Source: Streptomyces lanatus | GTDB taxonomy: Bacteria > Actinomycetota > Actinomycetes > Streptomycetales > Streptomycetaceae | Assembly: GCF_014655715.1 (NCBI RefSeq) | Contig: NZ_BNBM01000002.1 | Coordinates: 248,001-312,000, forward strand | DNA length: 64,000 nt | Direction: 5' to 3' | Shown: positions 51,186 to 59,016 of the stretch, in pieces | Layout: every line of letters begins with the position of its first letter | Position numbering within the stretch: the stretch's first letter is position 1 | The notes under the pieces: model-generated | Told to the model about the DNA's origin: nothing | The model's input: only the letters and a program-made list of their open reading frames with translations | Databases searched by the model: none | Position numbers and translations under genes: made by a program

Positions 51186-52343
51186 CTAGGCGCGGAAGGG
51201 GCCTGTCACCTCATACGTGATGCCGCCCGACGAGCTGCCGCTGGTGCCCCGCTGGCTGGAGAAGTACAGGCGTGTGCCGTCCGGTGAGAACGCCGGGCCC
51301 GTGATCTCCGAGCCGGACTGGCCGTCGATGCGCAGGAAGGACGCGACCACGTCGTCCGGGGTGATCACGCAGATCTCCATGTTGCCGCCGTCCTCGGCGA
51401 CGAAGAGGTCGCCGGAGGAGGCGCCGGTGATGTTGTCGACGCCGGTGAGCGGGGCGGTGCCGTTGACGAGGGAGTCGTCGTACGCCAGCTCGTAGGTGTT
51501 GGCGGTGAGGTTGAGCTGCCAGACCCGGTTGTCGCCCTTGGTCGTGAACCACACCGTGTCGTCGGCGTAGTGGCAGCCCTCGCCGCCGTTGAAGGACTTG
51601 GAGCCGGAGACCTGGGAGCGGGTGGCGGTCGGGGAGCCGTCGGGGTCGGGGATGTTCGCCCAGGTGAAGGAGCCGGACGTGGCGCTGCCCGCGACCATCA
51701 CCTGGAGGGTGCCGGAGGACAGGTTGCCCCAGGTCGTCGGGACGAAGCGGTAGAAGCGGCCGTTGGTCTCGTCCTCGGTCAGGTAGATGACCTTGCGGAC
51801 GGGGTCCGCGGCGGCGGCCTCGTGCTTGAAGCGGCCCATCGCGGCGCGCTGCACCGCGGCGTTCGTGCCCCACGGGTCGGTCTCGTAGACATAGCCGAGG
51901 GACACCTCCTCGCAGGACAGCCAGGTGTTCCACGGGGTCTTGCCGCCCGCGCAGTTCTGGCGGGTGGAGGACAGGATGCGGTACGCGGCGGTGATCGCGC
52001 CCGTCGACGAGAACTTCACCGCGCTCGCGCCGCCGGAGGGGTTGATCTCCGAGTTGGAGACGTAGATCCAGCCCGAGCCGTCGGCGTAACAGGCGCCGCC
52101 GTCAGGGGCGTTGTGCCAGGTGTACGACGTTCCGGAGACCGTCTGGCCGGAGCGGGCGATGACGCGGCTGGTGAAACCGCTGGGGAGTCTGATGCCGTTG
52201 GCGTCGGGGGAGCCGAGCGCCCCGTAGGGGCCGGGGCCGGGCTGGGCGGGCGCGGCGTACGCGGCGCCGCGCCACAGGGTTCCGCCGAAGACGGCGGCAG
52301 AACCGCCGAGGACGGCCGCACGCAGCAGATTACGACGTTCCAC
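51186..52343 (-). CDS. Tat-exported DUF839/PhoX-like protein
   Basis: This 385-aa protein has a twin-arginine leader: ERRNLLRAAVLGGSAAVFGG, cut near AAYAAP. The mature part is the DUF839 six-bladed fold of PhoX-type Ca-dependent alkaline phosphatases, with WNTWLSCEEVSLGYVYETDP, the conserved GRFKHEAAA, VIYLTEDETNGRFYRF and GGEGCHYADDTVWFTTKGDN. Members hydrolyse phosphate esters, though many are uncharacterised. The GTG at 52341-52343 was chosen because GGAG lies 5 nt upstream. Its promoter is in the 241-bp gap to the histidine kinase gene upstream; no PHO box is obvious. Confidence 0.85.
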   Translation of the reverse strand: MERRNLLRAAVLGGSAAVFGGTLWRGAAYAAPAQPGPGPYGALGSPDANGIRLPSGFTSRVIARSGQTVSGTSYTWHNAPDGGACYADGSGWIYVSNSEINPSGGASAVKFSSTGAITAAYRILSSTRQNCAGGKTPWNTWLSCEEVSLGYVYETDPWGTNAAVQRAAMGRFKHEAAAADPVRKVIYLTEDETNGRFYRFVPTTWGNLSSGTLQVMVAGSATSGSFTWANIPDPDGSPTATRSQVSGSKSFNGGEGCHYADDTVWFTTKGDNRVWQLNLTANTYELAYDDSLVNGTAPLTGVDNITGASSGDLFVAEDGGNMEICVITPDDVVASFLRIDGQSGSEITGPAFSPDGTRLYFSSQRGTSGSSSGGITYEVTGPFRA

Positions 52344-52584
52344 TCTCACTCCAAGAGGTGGAGACCGCCCCGCCGCCGGTCGGCGGCAGGGGTCGTGCCT
52401 GGGGGGCGGCATGGAAACTAGAGGCGCATGGTTGACGGGCCGTGGCCAACGCATGGCCGACGGACGGCATACCTGGGTTCTGCCTGTGCGCCGCTGACGA
52501 GCGCTCAGGTGAGTGCCACCCGCGTGCGCTCCCCGGCGTGCCGCCTCCAGTGTGCGCCCCCTGAGTATCCCCGCCCCCGTGCGC

Positions 52585-54078
52585 TCACGCACGCAGCACC
52601 GGCACCACCCGTTTGCGCTGCCCGGCCGCCTTGTCGGGCCCCGGGCCATGGCCGTGCCCCTCGCGCGGCGGCTCCGCCGACGGCAGGCGGATCACCGCGT
52701 CCAGGCCACCCGCGCTCGCGGCATGCAGGCTCGCCTCGCCGCCACTGGCGTGCGCGAGCCGCTGGACCAGCGAAAGGCCGAGCCCCGTACCGCCCTTGGG
52801 GGCGCCCGGCGCGCGCCAGAAGCGGTCGAAGGCGCGGGCCCGCTGCTCCGCCGTCATCCCGGGACCCTCGTCCGTGATGTGCAGGTCGACCCAGGCGGGG
52901 CGGGCGTCGCGCAGGGCGCGCCGGGCCGGTACGTGGAGCCGTAGCTCGATGGCCACGGTGCTGTCCGGCGGCGAGGCGCGCAGGGCGTTGGAGAGCAGGT
53001 TGTCCACGATCTGCTCGACCCCGCCCGGCACCGCGAGCACCGGCCCCACGCTGCCCGCGAACAGCACCAGCGCGACCCGCTGCCGTTCGAAGAGGGGCAG
53101 CCAGGTGCGGTGCCGTTCCGCGCAGATCGCGCCCACGTCGACCTGCGCGGGCGTCGCCGAGTCCTCCTCCAGACGGGCCATCGCGAGCAGCCCCTCCACC
53201 ATCCGCGAGAGCCGGTCGGTCTCGGTCACGGCGGCGGTGAGGCTGCCGATGCCGTGGTCGGTGACATTCGGCTCCAGGTTCTCCAGCCGCAGCCGCAGCG
53301 CCGCGAGCGGCGTCTTCAGCTGGTGCGAGGCCTCGCCCGCGAACGCGCGCTGGGCGGCGAGGAGGTGGGCGAGCCGGGCCGCCGTACGGTTGAACGCGGT
53401 GGCCAGCCGGCGTACCTCCGGCGGGCCCTTCGTCATCGTCACCGGCGTGGCCCGGCCGCCCTCCGCCAGCTCATGGGTGGCACGCTCCAGTTCACGGATC
53501 GGCCGGCCGGTCCAGCGCGCGATGGCGAACCCGACCACGGCGACCGCCGCGAGCACCCCGAGCCCGCCGAGCCCCAGCAACAGCCAGATGTGATGGACGC
53601 GTTCATGCACGGTCCGGGTCGGCAGCGTCAGCCATACGGCACCCTGGAGCAGCCCGTCGCGCTGCACCGGCGCGGCGACCGACAGGTACTCGACGCCGCC
53701 GATCGTCGACGTACGGACGTCCACGGTGGACGTGCCGCGCAGGGCGGCCGCGATGCCGGGGCGGGAGGCGAGGTCGGCCGACATCACGGCGGCCAGCGGG
53801 TGAGAGGTGGCGAGCAGCGTGCCCGAGGCGTCGACGACCACCACCTTCCCGCCGATCCGCTCGGCGCAGTGCATCACCCGGCGCGGCAGATCCCGCTCGG
53901 CCCGGCCCGTGCTCAGCGACAGCGAGGCGTACGCCGACACCGACTCGGACTCGTCCTTCGCCGCGCTCACCACCCGCTCCCGCTCACTGCGCGAGTACAC
54001 GAACCCCAGCGGGATCTCCAGACACGCCAGCACCAGCGCCGCGAGGCTGAGGTAGCTCAGCAGCAGCCTGCGGGTCAC
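52585..54078 (-). CDS. OmpR-system sensor histidine kinase
   Basis: This 497-aa kinase has a transmembrane helix near residues 8-28, an extracellular sensor of about 135 residues, a second helix (about 166-187; LLLGLGGLGVLAAVAVVGFA), a HAMP-like linker, the H box EASHQLKTPLAALRLRL with the phosphorylated His, the N box VDNLLSNALRASPPD and the G boxes DEGPGM and GGTGLGLSLVQRL. The GTG start overlaps the regulator's stop (GTGA). It signals an unknown envelope stimulus. Confidence 0.93.
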   Translation of the reverse strand: MTRRLLLSYLSLAALVLACLEIPLGFVYSRSERERVVSAAKDESESVSAYASLSLSTGRAERDLPRRVMHCAERIGGKVVVVDASGTLLATSHPLAAVMSADLASRPGIAAALRGTSTVDVRTSTIGGVEYLSVAAPVQRDGLLQGAVWLTLPTRTVHERVHHIWLLLGLGGLGVLAAVAVVGFAIARWTGRPIRELERATHELAEGGRATPVTMTKGPPEVRRLATAFNRTAARLAHLLAAQRAFAGEASHQLKTPLAALRLRLENLEPNVTDHGIGSLTAAVTETDRLSRMVEGLLAMARLEEDSATPAQVDVGAICAERHRTWLPLFERQRVALVLFAGSVGPVLAVPGGVEQIVDNLLSNALRASPPDSTVAIELRLHVPARRALRDARPAWVDLHITDEGPGMTAEQRARAFDRFWRAPGAPKGGTGLGLSLVQRLAHASGGEASLHAASAGGLDAVIRLPSAEPPREGHGHGPGPDKAAGQRKRVVPVLRA

Positions 54079-54893
54079 GGCGAGGACACCCGCTGCCCGC
54101 CCGGCTCGGTCTGCACCGCCAGCCGGAAGCCGACCCCGCGCAGCGTCTGGATCCACGCCGGGTCCCCCAACTTCCGCCGCAGCGAGGCCACATGGACGTC
54201 CAGCGTCTTGGTCGGGCCCTCGTAGTGCGGGTCCCACACCCGGTCCAGGATCTGCTGCCGGGAGTACACCGCCCCCGGATCCTCGGTCAGCAGCGCCAGC
54301 AGCTCGAACTCCTTCGGGGTGAGGGTGACCGGGATCTCGCCGACCCAGACCTGCCGGGTACGGCGGTCGACGACCAAGGGGCCCGGGGCGTACGAGGGTT
54401 GGGGGCCGGGTTCGTCGTACGACAACGATGGCGGAGGGGTCTGCTCCGCCAGCGCCTCCGCGCGCAGCCGCTCCACGAGGGCTTCCGTACGCCCCCGCTC
54501 CACCACCGGCTCCGGGGTGTCCGCCGCCTCCCCCGTCCGCTGCGTCCGCCGGGTCACGGCGCGCACCCGTGCCACCAGCTCCCGCATGCTGAACGGCTTC
54601 GCCAGATAGTCGTCCGCGCCGAGCTCCAGGCCCAGCACCCGGTCGGCCTCCTCACCCCGCGCACTCAGGATGATGACCGGCACGTCCGAGACCTGCCGGA
54701 TGCCACGGCACACGTCGATGCCGTCCATGTCCGGCAACCCCAGGTCGAGCAGGACGACATCGCCGTACGGACCTCTCAACCCCTCCGCCCCGGTGGTCAC
54801 ATGATGCACCGTCAGTCCGAAGTGCCCGAGCCCTTCGGCGAGCGGTTCGGCGATCGTCTCGTCGTCCTCGATGAGCAGCACTCGTATGCCCAT
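54075..54893 (-). CDS. OmpR-family response regulator with an unusually long linker
   Basis: This 272-aa regulator has a receiver domain (1-about 115) with the acceptor Asp50 in VVLLDLGLPDMDG and the Lys in DDYLAKPFSM, and a C-terminal winged helix (about 175-265; LTPKEFELLALLTEDPGAVY, then YEGPTKTLDVHVASLRRKLG). Between them lie about 55 residues rich in Glu, Pro and Arg, where most family members have 5-15. It is the first gene of the pair with the kinase and is divergent from the carbonic anhydrase gene, so that gene is a possible target. Confidence 0.92.
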   Translation of the reverse strand: MGIRVLLIEDDETIAEPLAEGLGHFGLTVHHVTTGAEGLRGPYGDVVLLDLGLPDMDGIDVCRGIRQVSDVPVIILSARGEEADRVLGLELGADDYLAKPFSMRELVARVRAVTRRTQRTGEAADTPEPVVERGRTEALVERLRAEALAEQTPPPSLSYDEPGPQPSYAPGPLVVDRRTRQVWVGEIPVTLTPKEFELLALLTEDPGAVYSRQQILDRVWDPHYEGPTKTLDVHVASLRRKLGDPAWIQTLRGVGFRLAVQTEPGGQRVSSP

Positions 54894-55085
54894 ACGTCCT
54901 GTCTCTCCGTGAATTCACATTCTCTGCCCTGACGTCGACACGCTACAAGAAACAAGCGCTTGCCGGGCATTGCGACAAAGAATGTCCAATTACTGGACGG
55001 GCTCTGGCACTTACTTAACCTTCCTCTGGCGTGGGCCGCTCTACGCTCCTGTGAACAGGCCGAACTCCCAGTCGAGGAGGCATCG

Positions 55086-55691
55086 TTGAAAGCATTGCTG
55101 GACCGGGCCCGCTCGTTCAGGCGCAGGGTCGATTCCGAGAGCGGCGAATACCGGAAACTGGCCGACGGGCAATATCCCGAGGCGCTCTTCATTACCTGCT
55201 CGGACTCACGGGTCATACCCGCGCTGATTACCGGCGCACGCCCCGGAGAGATATTCGAGCTGCGCAACGCGGGCAATATCGTGCCGCCGTACGGCAGCCC
55301 CGGCGCGTCCGGGGAGGCCGCCACCATCGAGTACGCACTGGAGGTGCTCGGGGTTCAGGACATCGTCGTGTGCGGTCACTCACACTGCGGCGCGATGGGC
55401 GCGCTGAAGTCCGGCGACGACCTGACCGCGCTGCCGGGCGTGGACGCCTGGCTCCAACTGGCCCGCCCCGAACTGGCACCGGTCCTCACCGCCGCCTCCG
55501 ACGACCCTTCGCTGCCCGAGGTGGCGCAGAGCAATGTCGTCAACCAGCTGGCCGTACTGCGGACCTACCCCGTGGTGCGGCAGCGGCTGGACGGGGGACG
55601 GCTGCGGCTGCACGGCTGGTACTACGAGGTCGACACCGGGCAGGTGCACGAGCTGGAGGGCGACGGGCGATTCCGGGTGCACGGCGGATGA
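55086..55691 (+). CDS. Beta-class carbonic anhydrase
   Basis: This 201-aa enzyme interconverts CO2 and bicarbonate. The zinc ligands are in ALFITCSDSRV (Cys and the Asp/Arg dyad) and VVCGHSHCGAMGAL (His and Cys), and ELRNAGNIVPPYG is conserved. A TTG start at 55086-55088 is proposed because GAGGAGG lies 5 nt upstream and the next residues KALLDRARSFRRRV match the family's start; a longer frame upstream overlaps the promoter region. It overlaps the SulP gene by 4 bp (ATGA), so the two work together on bicarbonate supply. An inverted repeat, GTCCA-5-TGGAC (54984-54998), lies in the leader. Confidence 0.93.
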   Translation: MKALLDRARSFRRRVDSESGEYRKLADGQYPEALFITCSDSRVIPALITGARPGEIFELRNAGNIVPPYGSPGASGEAATIEYALEVLGVQDIVVCGHSHCGAMGALKSGDDLTALPGVDAWLQLARPELAPVLTAASDDPSLPEVAQSNVVNQLAVLRTYPVVRQRLDGGRLRLHGWYYEVDTGQVHELEGDGRFRVHGG

Positions 55692-57385
55692 GCGGGGCAC
55701 ATGCGCGCGGGCGCGGTCCGGTACGTACGACGGCGGCGCCCGCCACGAAAACCCCGAGGACCTCTACGTCGAATACGTCGAAGCCGGGACCCAAACCCGA
55801 CCTCCTCAACGAGGTGACCGCCTCCCTCGTCGTGTTCCTCGTCGCCCTGCCCCTGTGCATCGGCGTGGCCGTGGCCTCCGGTGTCCCGGCCGAGCTCGGC
55901 ATCATCTCCGGCGTGATCGGCGGGCTGGTCGTCGGCGCGGTGCGGGGCAGCACGCTCCAGGTCAGCGGGCCGGCCGCCGGGCTCGCCGCGCTGGTCTCGG
56001 AGACGGTGCTGGAGCACGGTGTGGCGATGCTCGGCGTGATCGTGCTGTTCTCGGGCATCCTGCAGATCGTCCTCGGCGTCGTACGCCTCGGCCGGATGTT
56101 CCAGGCGATCTCCCTCGCCGTGGTCCAGGGGATGCTGGCCGGTATCGGACTGCCGCTGATGTTCAGCCAGGCGTATCCGATGGCCGACGCGAAGGCGCCG
56201 GGCATGCCGATCGAGAACATGGCGGGGATACCGAGTCTGTTCGCCGACATCCTCACCGACCCGCAGGCGATGATCGCCACGCTGCTCGGCGTCGTGACGA
56301 TCGTGCTGAGCTTCCTGTGGAAGAAGGTGCGGGGCCCGGCGAAGAAGATCCCCGCCGCGCTGGTCGCGGTAGGCGTCGGCATGGCGGTCGCCGCGCTGCC
56401 GGGGGTGGACGTGAAGACGCTCCAGGTCAACAACCTGCTGGCGTCGATCCGAGCCCCCGGCGCCGAACAGTTCGCGGGCCTGGCGGACCCGGCGATCCTC
56501 ACCGCCATCGTCACCTTCACGGTGATCGCCTCCGCGGAGAGCCTGTTCACGGCGGCCGCGGTGGACCGTATGCACAGCGGCCCGCGCACCCGCTACAACA
56601 CCGAACTCATCGCGCAGGGCGCCGGAAACACCCTCGCGGGCATCGTCGGCGCCCTCCCGATCACAGCGGTGGTGGCCCGCAGCTCGGCGAACGTCCAGGC
56701 AGGCGCGAAGACCCGTATCTCCCGCACCCTGCACGGCCTGTGGCTCCTGGCCTTCGCCCTCCTCCTCCCCCAGGTCCTGGCCCTGATCCCGATCTCGGTG
56801 CTGGCCGGCGTCCTGGTGCACAGCGGCTGGAAGCTGTTCGCGCCGGAGGAGTTCCCGAAGATGTGGCGCCAGGACCGGGGCGAGTTCGTGGTGATGACGG
56901 TGACCACGCTGGTCATCGTGGCGACGGCACTCCTGGAAGGCGTCCTGATCGGCCTCGCGGCCGGAATAGTCCTGGCCGCCCTGCGCATGTCCCGGACGGT
57001 GATCCGCCAGCACATCGACGACGACACCGCGAAGGTCGTCATGGCGGGCAACGCCACCTTCCTACGCCTCCCCCAGGTCATCGAGGCCCTGGAATCGGCG
57101 GCCGCCTCGGGCAAGCCCCGCATCCGCCTCGACCTGACCGGCGTGACCCACCTGGACCACGCCTGCCGCAACCAGGTGGAGGAGTTCACCGCGCAGCAAC
57201 GAGGGCTGGGGCTACGGGTGGAGCTGCTGATGCCGGGACCGGCGAAGCCGACCCCGGCCGAGCCGACCCCCACGCCACCGCCGGTCCCCGGCCCGAACGC
57301 CGAGTGGTTCTACCTGGACACCCAGCCCCTTGCCGAACCCTGCAACCTTCCAGGTACCCCCCTCACCGGCCGCTTGGGACGCTGA
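55688..57385 (+). CDS. SulP-family anion transporter with STAS domain
   Basis: This 565-aa membrane protein has about ten to twelve hydrophobic segments (residues 40-440), among them LVVFLVALPLCIGVAVASGV and the SulP core ALPITAVVARSSANVQAGAK, then a C-terminal STAS-like domain (about 450-530; GNATFLRLPQVIEALESAAA and IRLDLTGVTHLDHACR). A Pro-rich tail ends the protein. The family carries sulphate, bicarbonate or dicarboxylates. Direct coupling to a carbonic anhydrase gene favours bicarbonate as the substrate. The ATG overlaps the anhydrase stop. Confidence 0.9.
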   Translation: MSGAHARGRGPVRTTAAPATKTPRTSTSNTSKPGPKPDLLNEVTASLVVFLVALPLCIGVAVASGVPAELGIISGVIGGLVVGAVRGSTLQVSGPAAGLAALVSETVLEHGVAMLGVIVLFSGILQIVLGVVRLGRMFQAISLAVVQGMLAGIGLPLMFSQAYPMADAKAPGMPIENMAGIPSLFADILTDPQAMIATLLGVVTIVLSFLWKKVRGPAKKIPAALVAVGVGMAVAALPGVDVKTLQVNNLLASIRAPGAEQFAGLADPAILTAIVTFTVIASAESLFTAAAVDRMHSGPRTRYNTELIAQGAGNTLAGIVGALPITAVVARSSANVQAGAKTRISRTLHGLWLLAFALLLPQVLALIPISVLAGVLVHSGWKLFAPEEFPKMWRQDRGEFVVMTVTTLVIVATALLEGVLIGLAAGIVLAALRMSRTVIRQHIDDDTAKVVMAGNATFLRLPQVIEALESAAASGKPRIRLDLTGVTHLDHACRNQVEEFTAQQRGLGLRVELLMPGPAKPTPAEPTPTPPPVPGPNAEWFYLDTQPLAEPCNLPGTPLTGRLGR

Positions 57386-57425
57386 CGGCGCCGCGTCACG
57401 GTGGCGCGGCAGAAACGGGGAGACC

Positions 57426-57866
57426 ATGCACGCGATCCTGCGCAAGGCCTGTACGGCGGTCGGGACCGTCGGCCTCGCCACGGCCCTGACCCTGGCGAGC
57501 GGCGGCAGTGCCCAGGCGGACGAAGGGGTCTGGCACAACTTCACCCTTGAGGTGGAGGGGAGGGCCAAGTTCACCGGCAAGTACAAGTTCAACCCTTCGA
57601 GCACCGGACACGGCGGCTTCGTCGTGCAGGGAAGCGTCTGCGACCTCAAGGCGGACGGCGACGGCGTGTACGGCCAGGGCCAGGTGGAGGGCTACGGCTG
57701 GTCGTCCAAGCGCGGCGACGCCAACGGCAGCGCGTCCGGCTGTGGTTCCGAGAACCGCGAGATCTACGACCCCCAGGCCATCTACGTCGACCGGGGCAGG
57801 TACCAGATCTGCGTGGACGACCTGGGATCCGACACCTGCGCCACCCAGTCCTGGAAGTACCGGTAG
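57426..57866 (+). CDS. Small secreted protein of unknown function
   Basis: This 146-aa protein has a signal peptide (1-about 31, ending GGSAQA-DE). The mature 115 residues are rich in Gly, Tyr and Asp, with four Cys (SVCDLKADG, SGCGSENRE, QICVDDLGS, DTCATQSW) that suggest two disulphides. It resembles small Streptomyces surface or secreted proteins without known role. GGGGAGACC precedes the ATG. It ends at a strong bidirectional hairpin shared with the convergent gene. Confidence 0.78.
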   Translation: MHAILRKACTAVGTVGLATALTLASGGSAQADEGVWHNFTLEVEGRAKFTGKYKFNPSSTGHGGFVVQGSVCDLKADGDGVYGQGQVEGYGWSSKRGDANGSASGCGSENREIYDPQAIYVDRGRYQICVDDLGSDTCATQSWKYR

Positions 57867-57872
57867 ACACCC

Positions 57873-57910
57873 TGACCGCCCGCCACGGCACGGGCCGCGG
57901 CGGGCGGTCA
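57873..57910. terminator. Strong hairpin between convergent secreted-protein genes
   Basis: A perfect 12-bp stem, TGACCGCCCGCC (57873-57884) with GGCGGGCGGTCA (57899-57910), has a 14-nt loop. It lies between the stops at 57866 and 57939 and can end transcription from both sides. Confidence 0.75.
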
Positions 57911-57938
57911 CGTCATCGGTCCGGGCTGGGCTCCGGGC

Positions 57939-58730
57939 TCACTTCACATCGACGTAGTCGGCCGAGCCGGTCGTGGCCGTGGTGAGGCTCGTGGTCGCGA
58001 AGTCGTAGCGGTACCCGCCGTCCGCCGTCGCCGGCACGGTGGTCGTGGCCCAGCCGTTGCGGTCGGTCTTGATCTTCTTCAGCGTGGTGAAGGCGCCGGT
58101 CGTGCCCTTGCGGTACTGGAGCAGCACCTGGTGCCCGATGAGCGGCACGTTCTTGCCCTGCTCCCAGCCGGCGACGGTCATCTGCGCCTTGACCGTGAGG
58201 TTCTGGCCCTTCTTCACCGGCTGCGGGGTGGCGACGGTCTGGGACATATAGGTCTGGCGCTTGATACGGGCGAGGTAGGCACCGTCCCCGCGAGTGACGT
58301 TGCCGGCGCCGTCGGTGGCGACGGGGGTGATGGTCCAGACACCGGCGAGGGCGTTGCTGCGGAGGTTGACGCTCGGGTCGGCGGTCACGAGGGCCTCGCA
58401 GTAGGAGGTGGTCTCGTCGAGCTTCGAGCAGTGGGCGGCCCCGGTCATGACCCCGTCGGCCGTCGCCCGGTCCTCCCCGTGCCACAGCTCGTACGTCACG
58501 CCCTGGACGCCGTCCGGGTCGGTGACCGTCGCGGACACCGAGAACACCCTCTTCTGCACGGCCGCGACGCCCACGGTGTAGTCGCGGTCGTGGTTGACAT
58601 CGATGTTCCAGAACTTCGTACCCGAGTCGTCCTGACCGACCCCGGCGGCCGGCACGGCGAGAGCCGCTACGCCCAGGACGGCACTGAAGGCGGCGGCGGT
58701 GGCTATGGCTGCGGTGGCGCGTCTGCGCAT
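57939..58730 (-). CDS. Secreted protein with Ig-like repeats
   Basis: This 263-aa protein has a signal peptide (RRRATAAIATAAAFSAVLGV, cut near PAAGVGQ) and an extracellular part of two to three beta-sandwich modules. The middle holds VWTITPVATDGAGNVTRGDG, and the last module reads VKAQMTVAGWEQGKNVPLIG then QVLLQYRKGTTGAFTTLKKI, which resembles surface adhesion or bacterial Ig-like domains. Two Cys (AAHCSKLDETTSYC) may pair. The ATG at 58730 was preferred because it puts the basic, hydrophobic leader first; an in-frame ATG 15 codons earlier is less likely. Function unknown. Confidence 0.72.
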   Translation of the reverse strand: MRRRATAAIATAAAFSAVLGVAALAVPAAGVGQDDSGTKFWNIDVNHDRDYTVGVAAVQKRVFSVSATVTDPDGVQGVTYELWHGEDRATADGVMTGAAHCSKLDETTSYCEALVTADPSVNLRSNALAGVWTITPVATDGAGNVTRGDGAYLARIKRQTYMSQTVATPQPVKKGQNLTVKAQMTVAGWEQGKNVPLIGHQVLLQYRKGTTGAFTTLKKIKTDRNGWATTTVPATADGGYRYDFATTSLTTATTGSADYVDVK

Positions 58731-58904
58731 CGTGTTCGGTTTCCCCACGCTCGATGAATTGGGTGGTTGCTTCACCCGCGTGAGACAAGGGGGACTTGTG
58801 GGGGGTTGTACCCCCTGAACGGACCGATCCAGCTATTAACCCCGCGGTCGCCTCCAGTTGGCGGAAGCGCGGGGCACCGGCCAACTTTCCCTAGCCGAAC
58901 GCAG

Positions 58905-58996
58905 AGGGCGGCACCCCCGCACGGGTGCCGCCCTCCTTCGTGATCCGGAGCCGCCGCCCATCGGTCTTGAGGGTCGGGGACGGGCGGCGGCTCCGG
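58905..58996 (-). terminator. Tandem hairpins after ppdK
   Basis: Two stable hairpins lie just past the ppdK stop. 58945-58996 has a 15-bp perfect stem (CCGGAGCCGCCGCCC/GGGCGGCGGCTCCGG) with a 22-nt loop. 58905-58934 has a 12-bp perfect stem (AGGGCGGCACCC/GGGTGCCGCCCT) with a 6-nt loop. In the direction of ppdK transcription they come one after the other, a double terminator. Confidence 0.75.
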
Positions 58997-59016
58997 GGCT
59001 TCAGTGGCCGTATGGC

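Noticed and set aside
52344..52584. PHO box before the PhoX-like gene
   Set aside because: The closest match (GTCAACC) has two mismatches to GTTCACC and no second unit 11 bp away.
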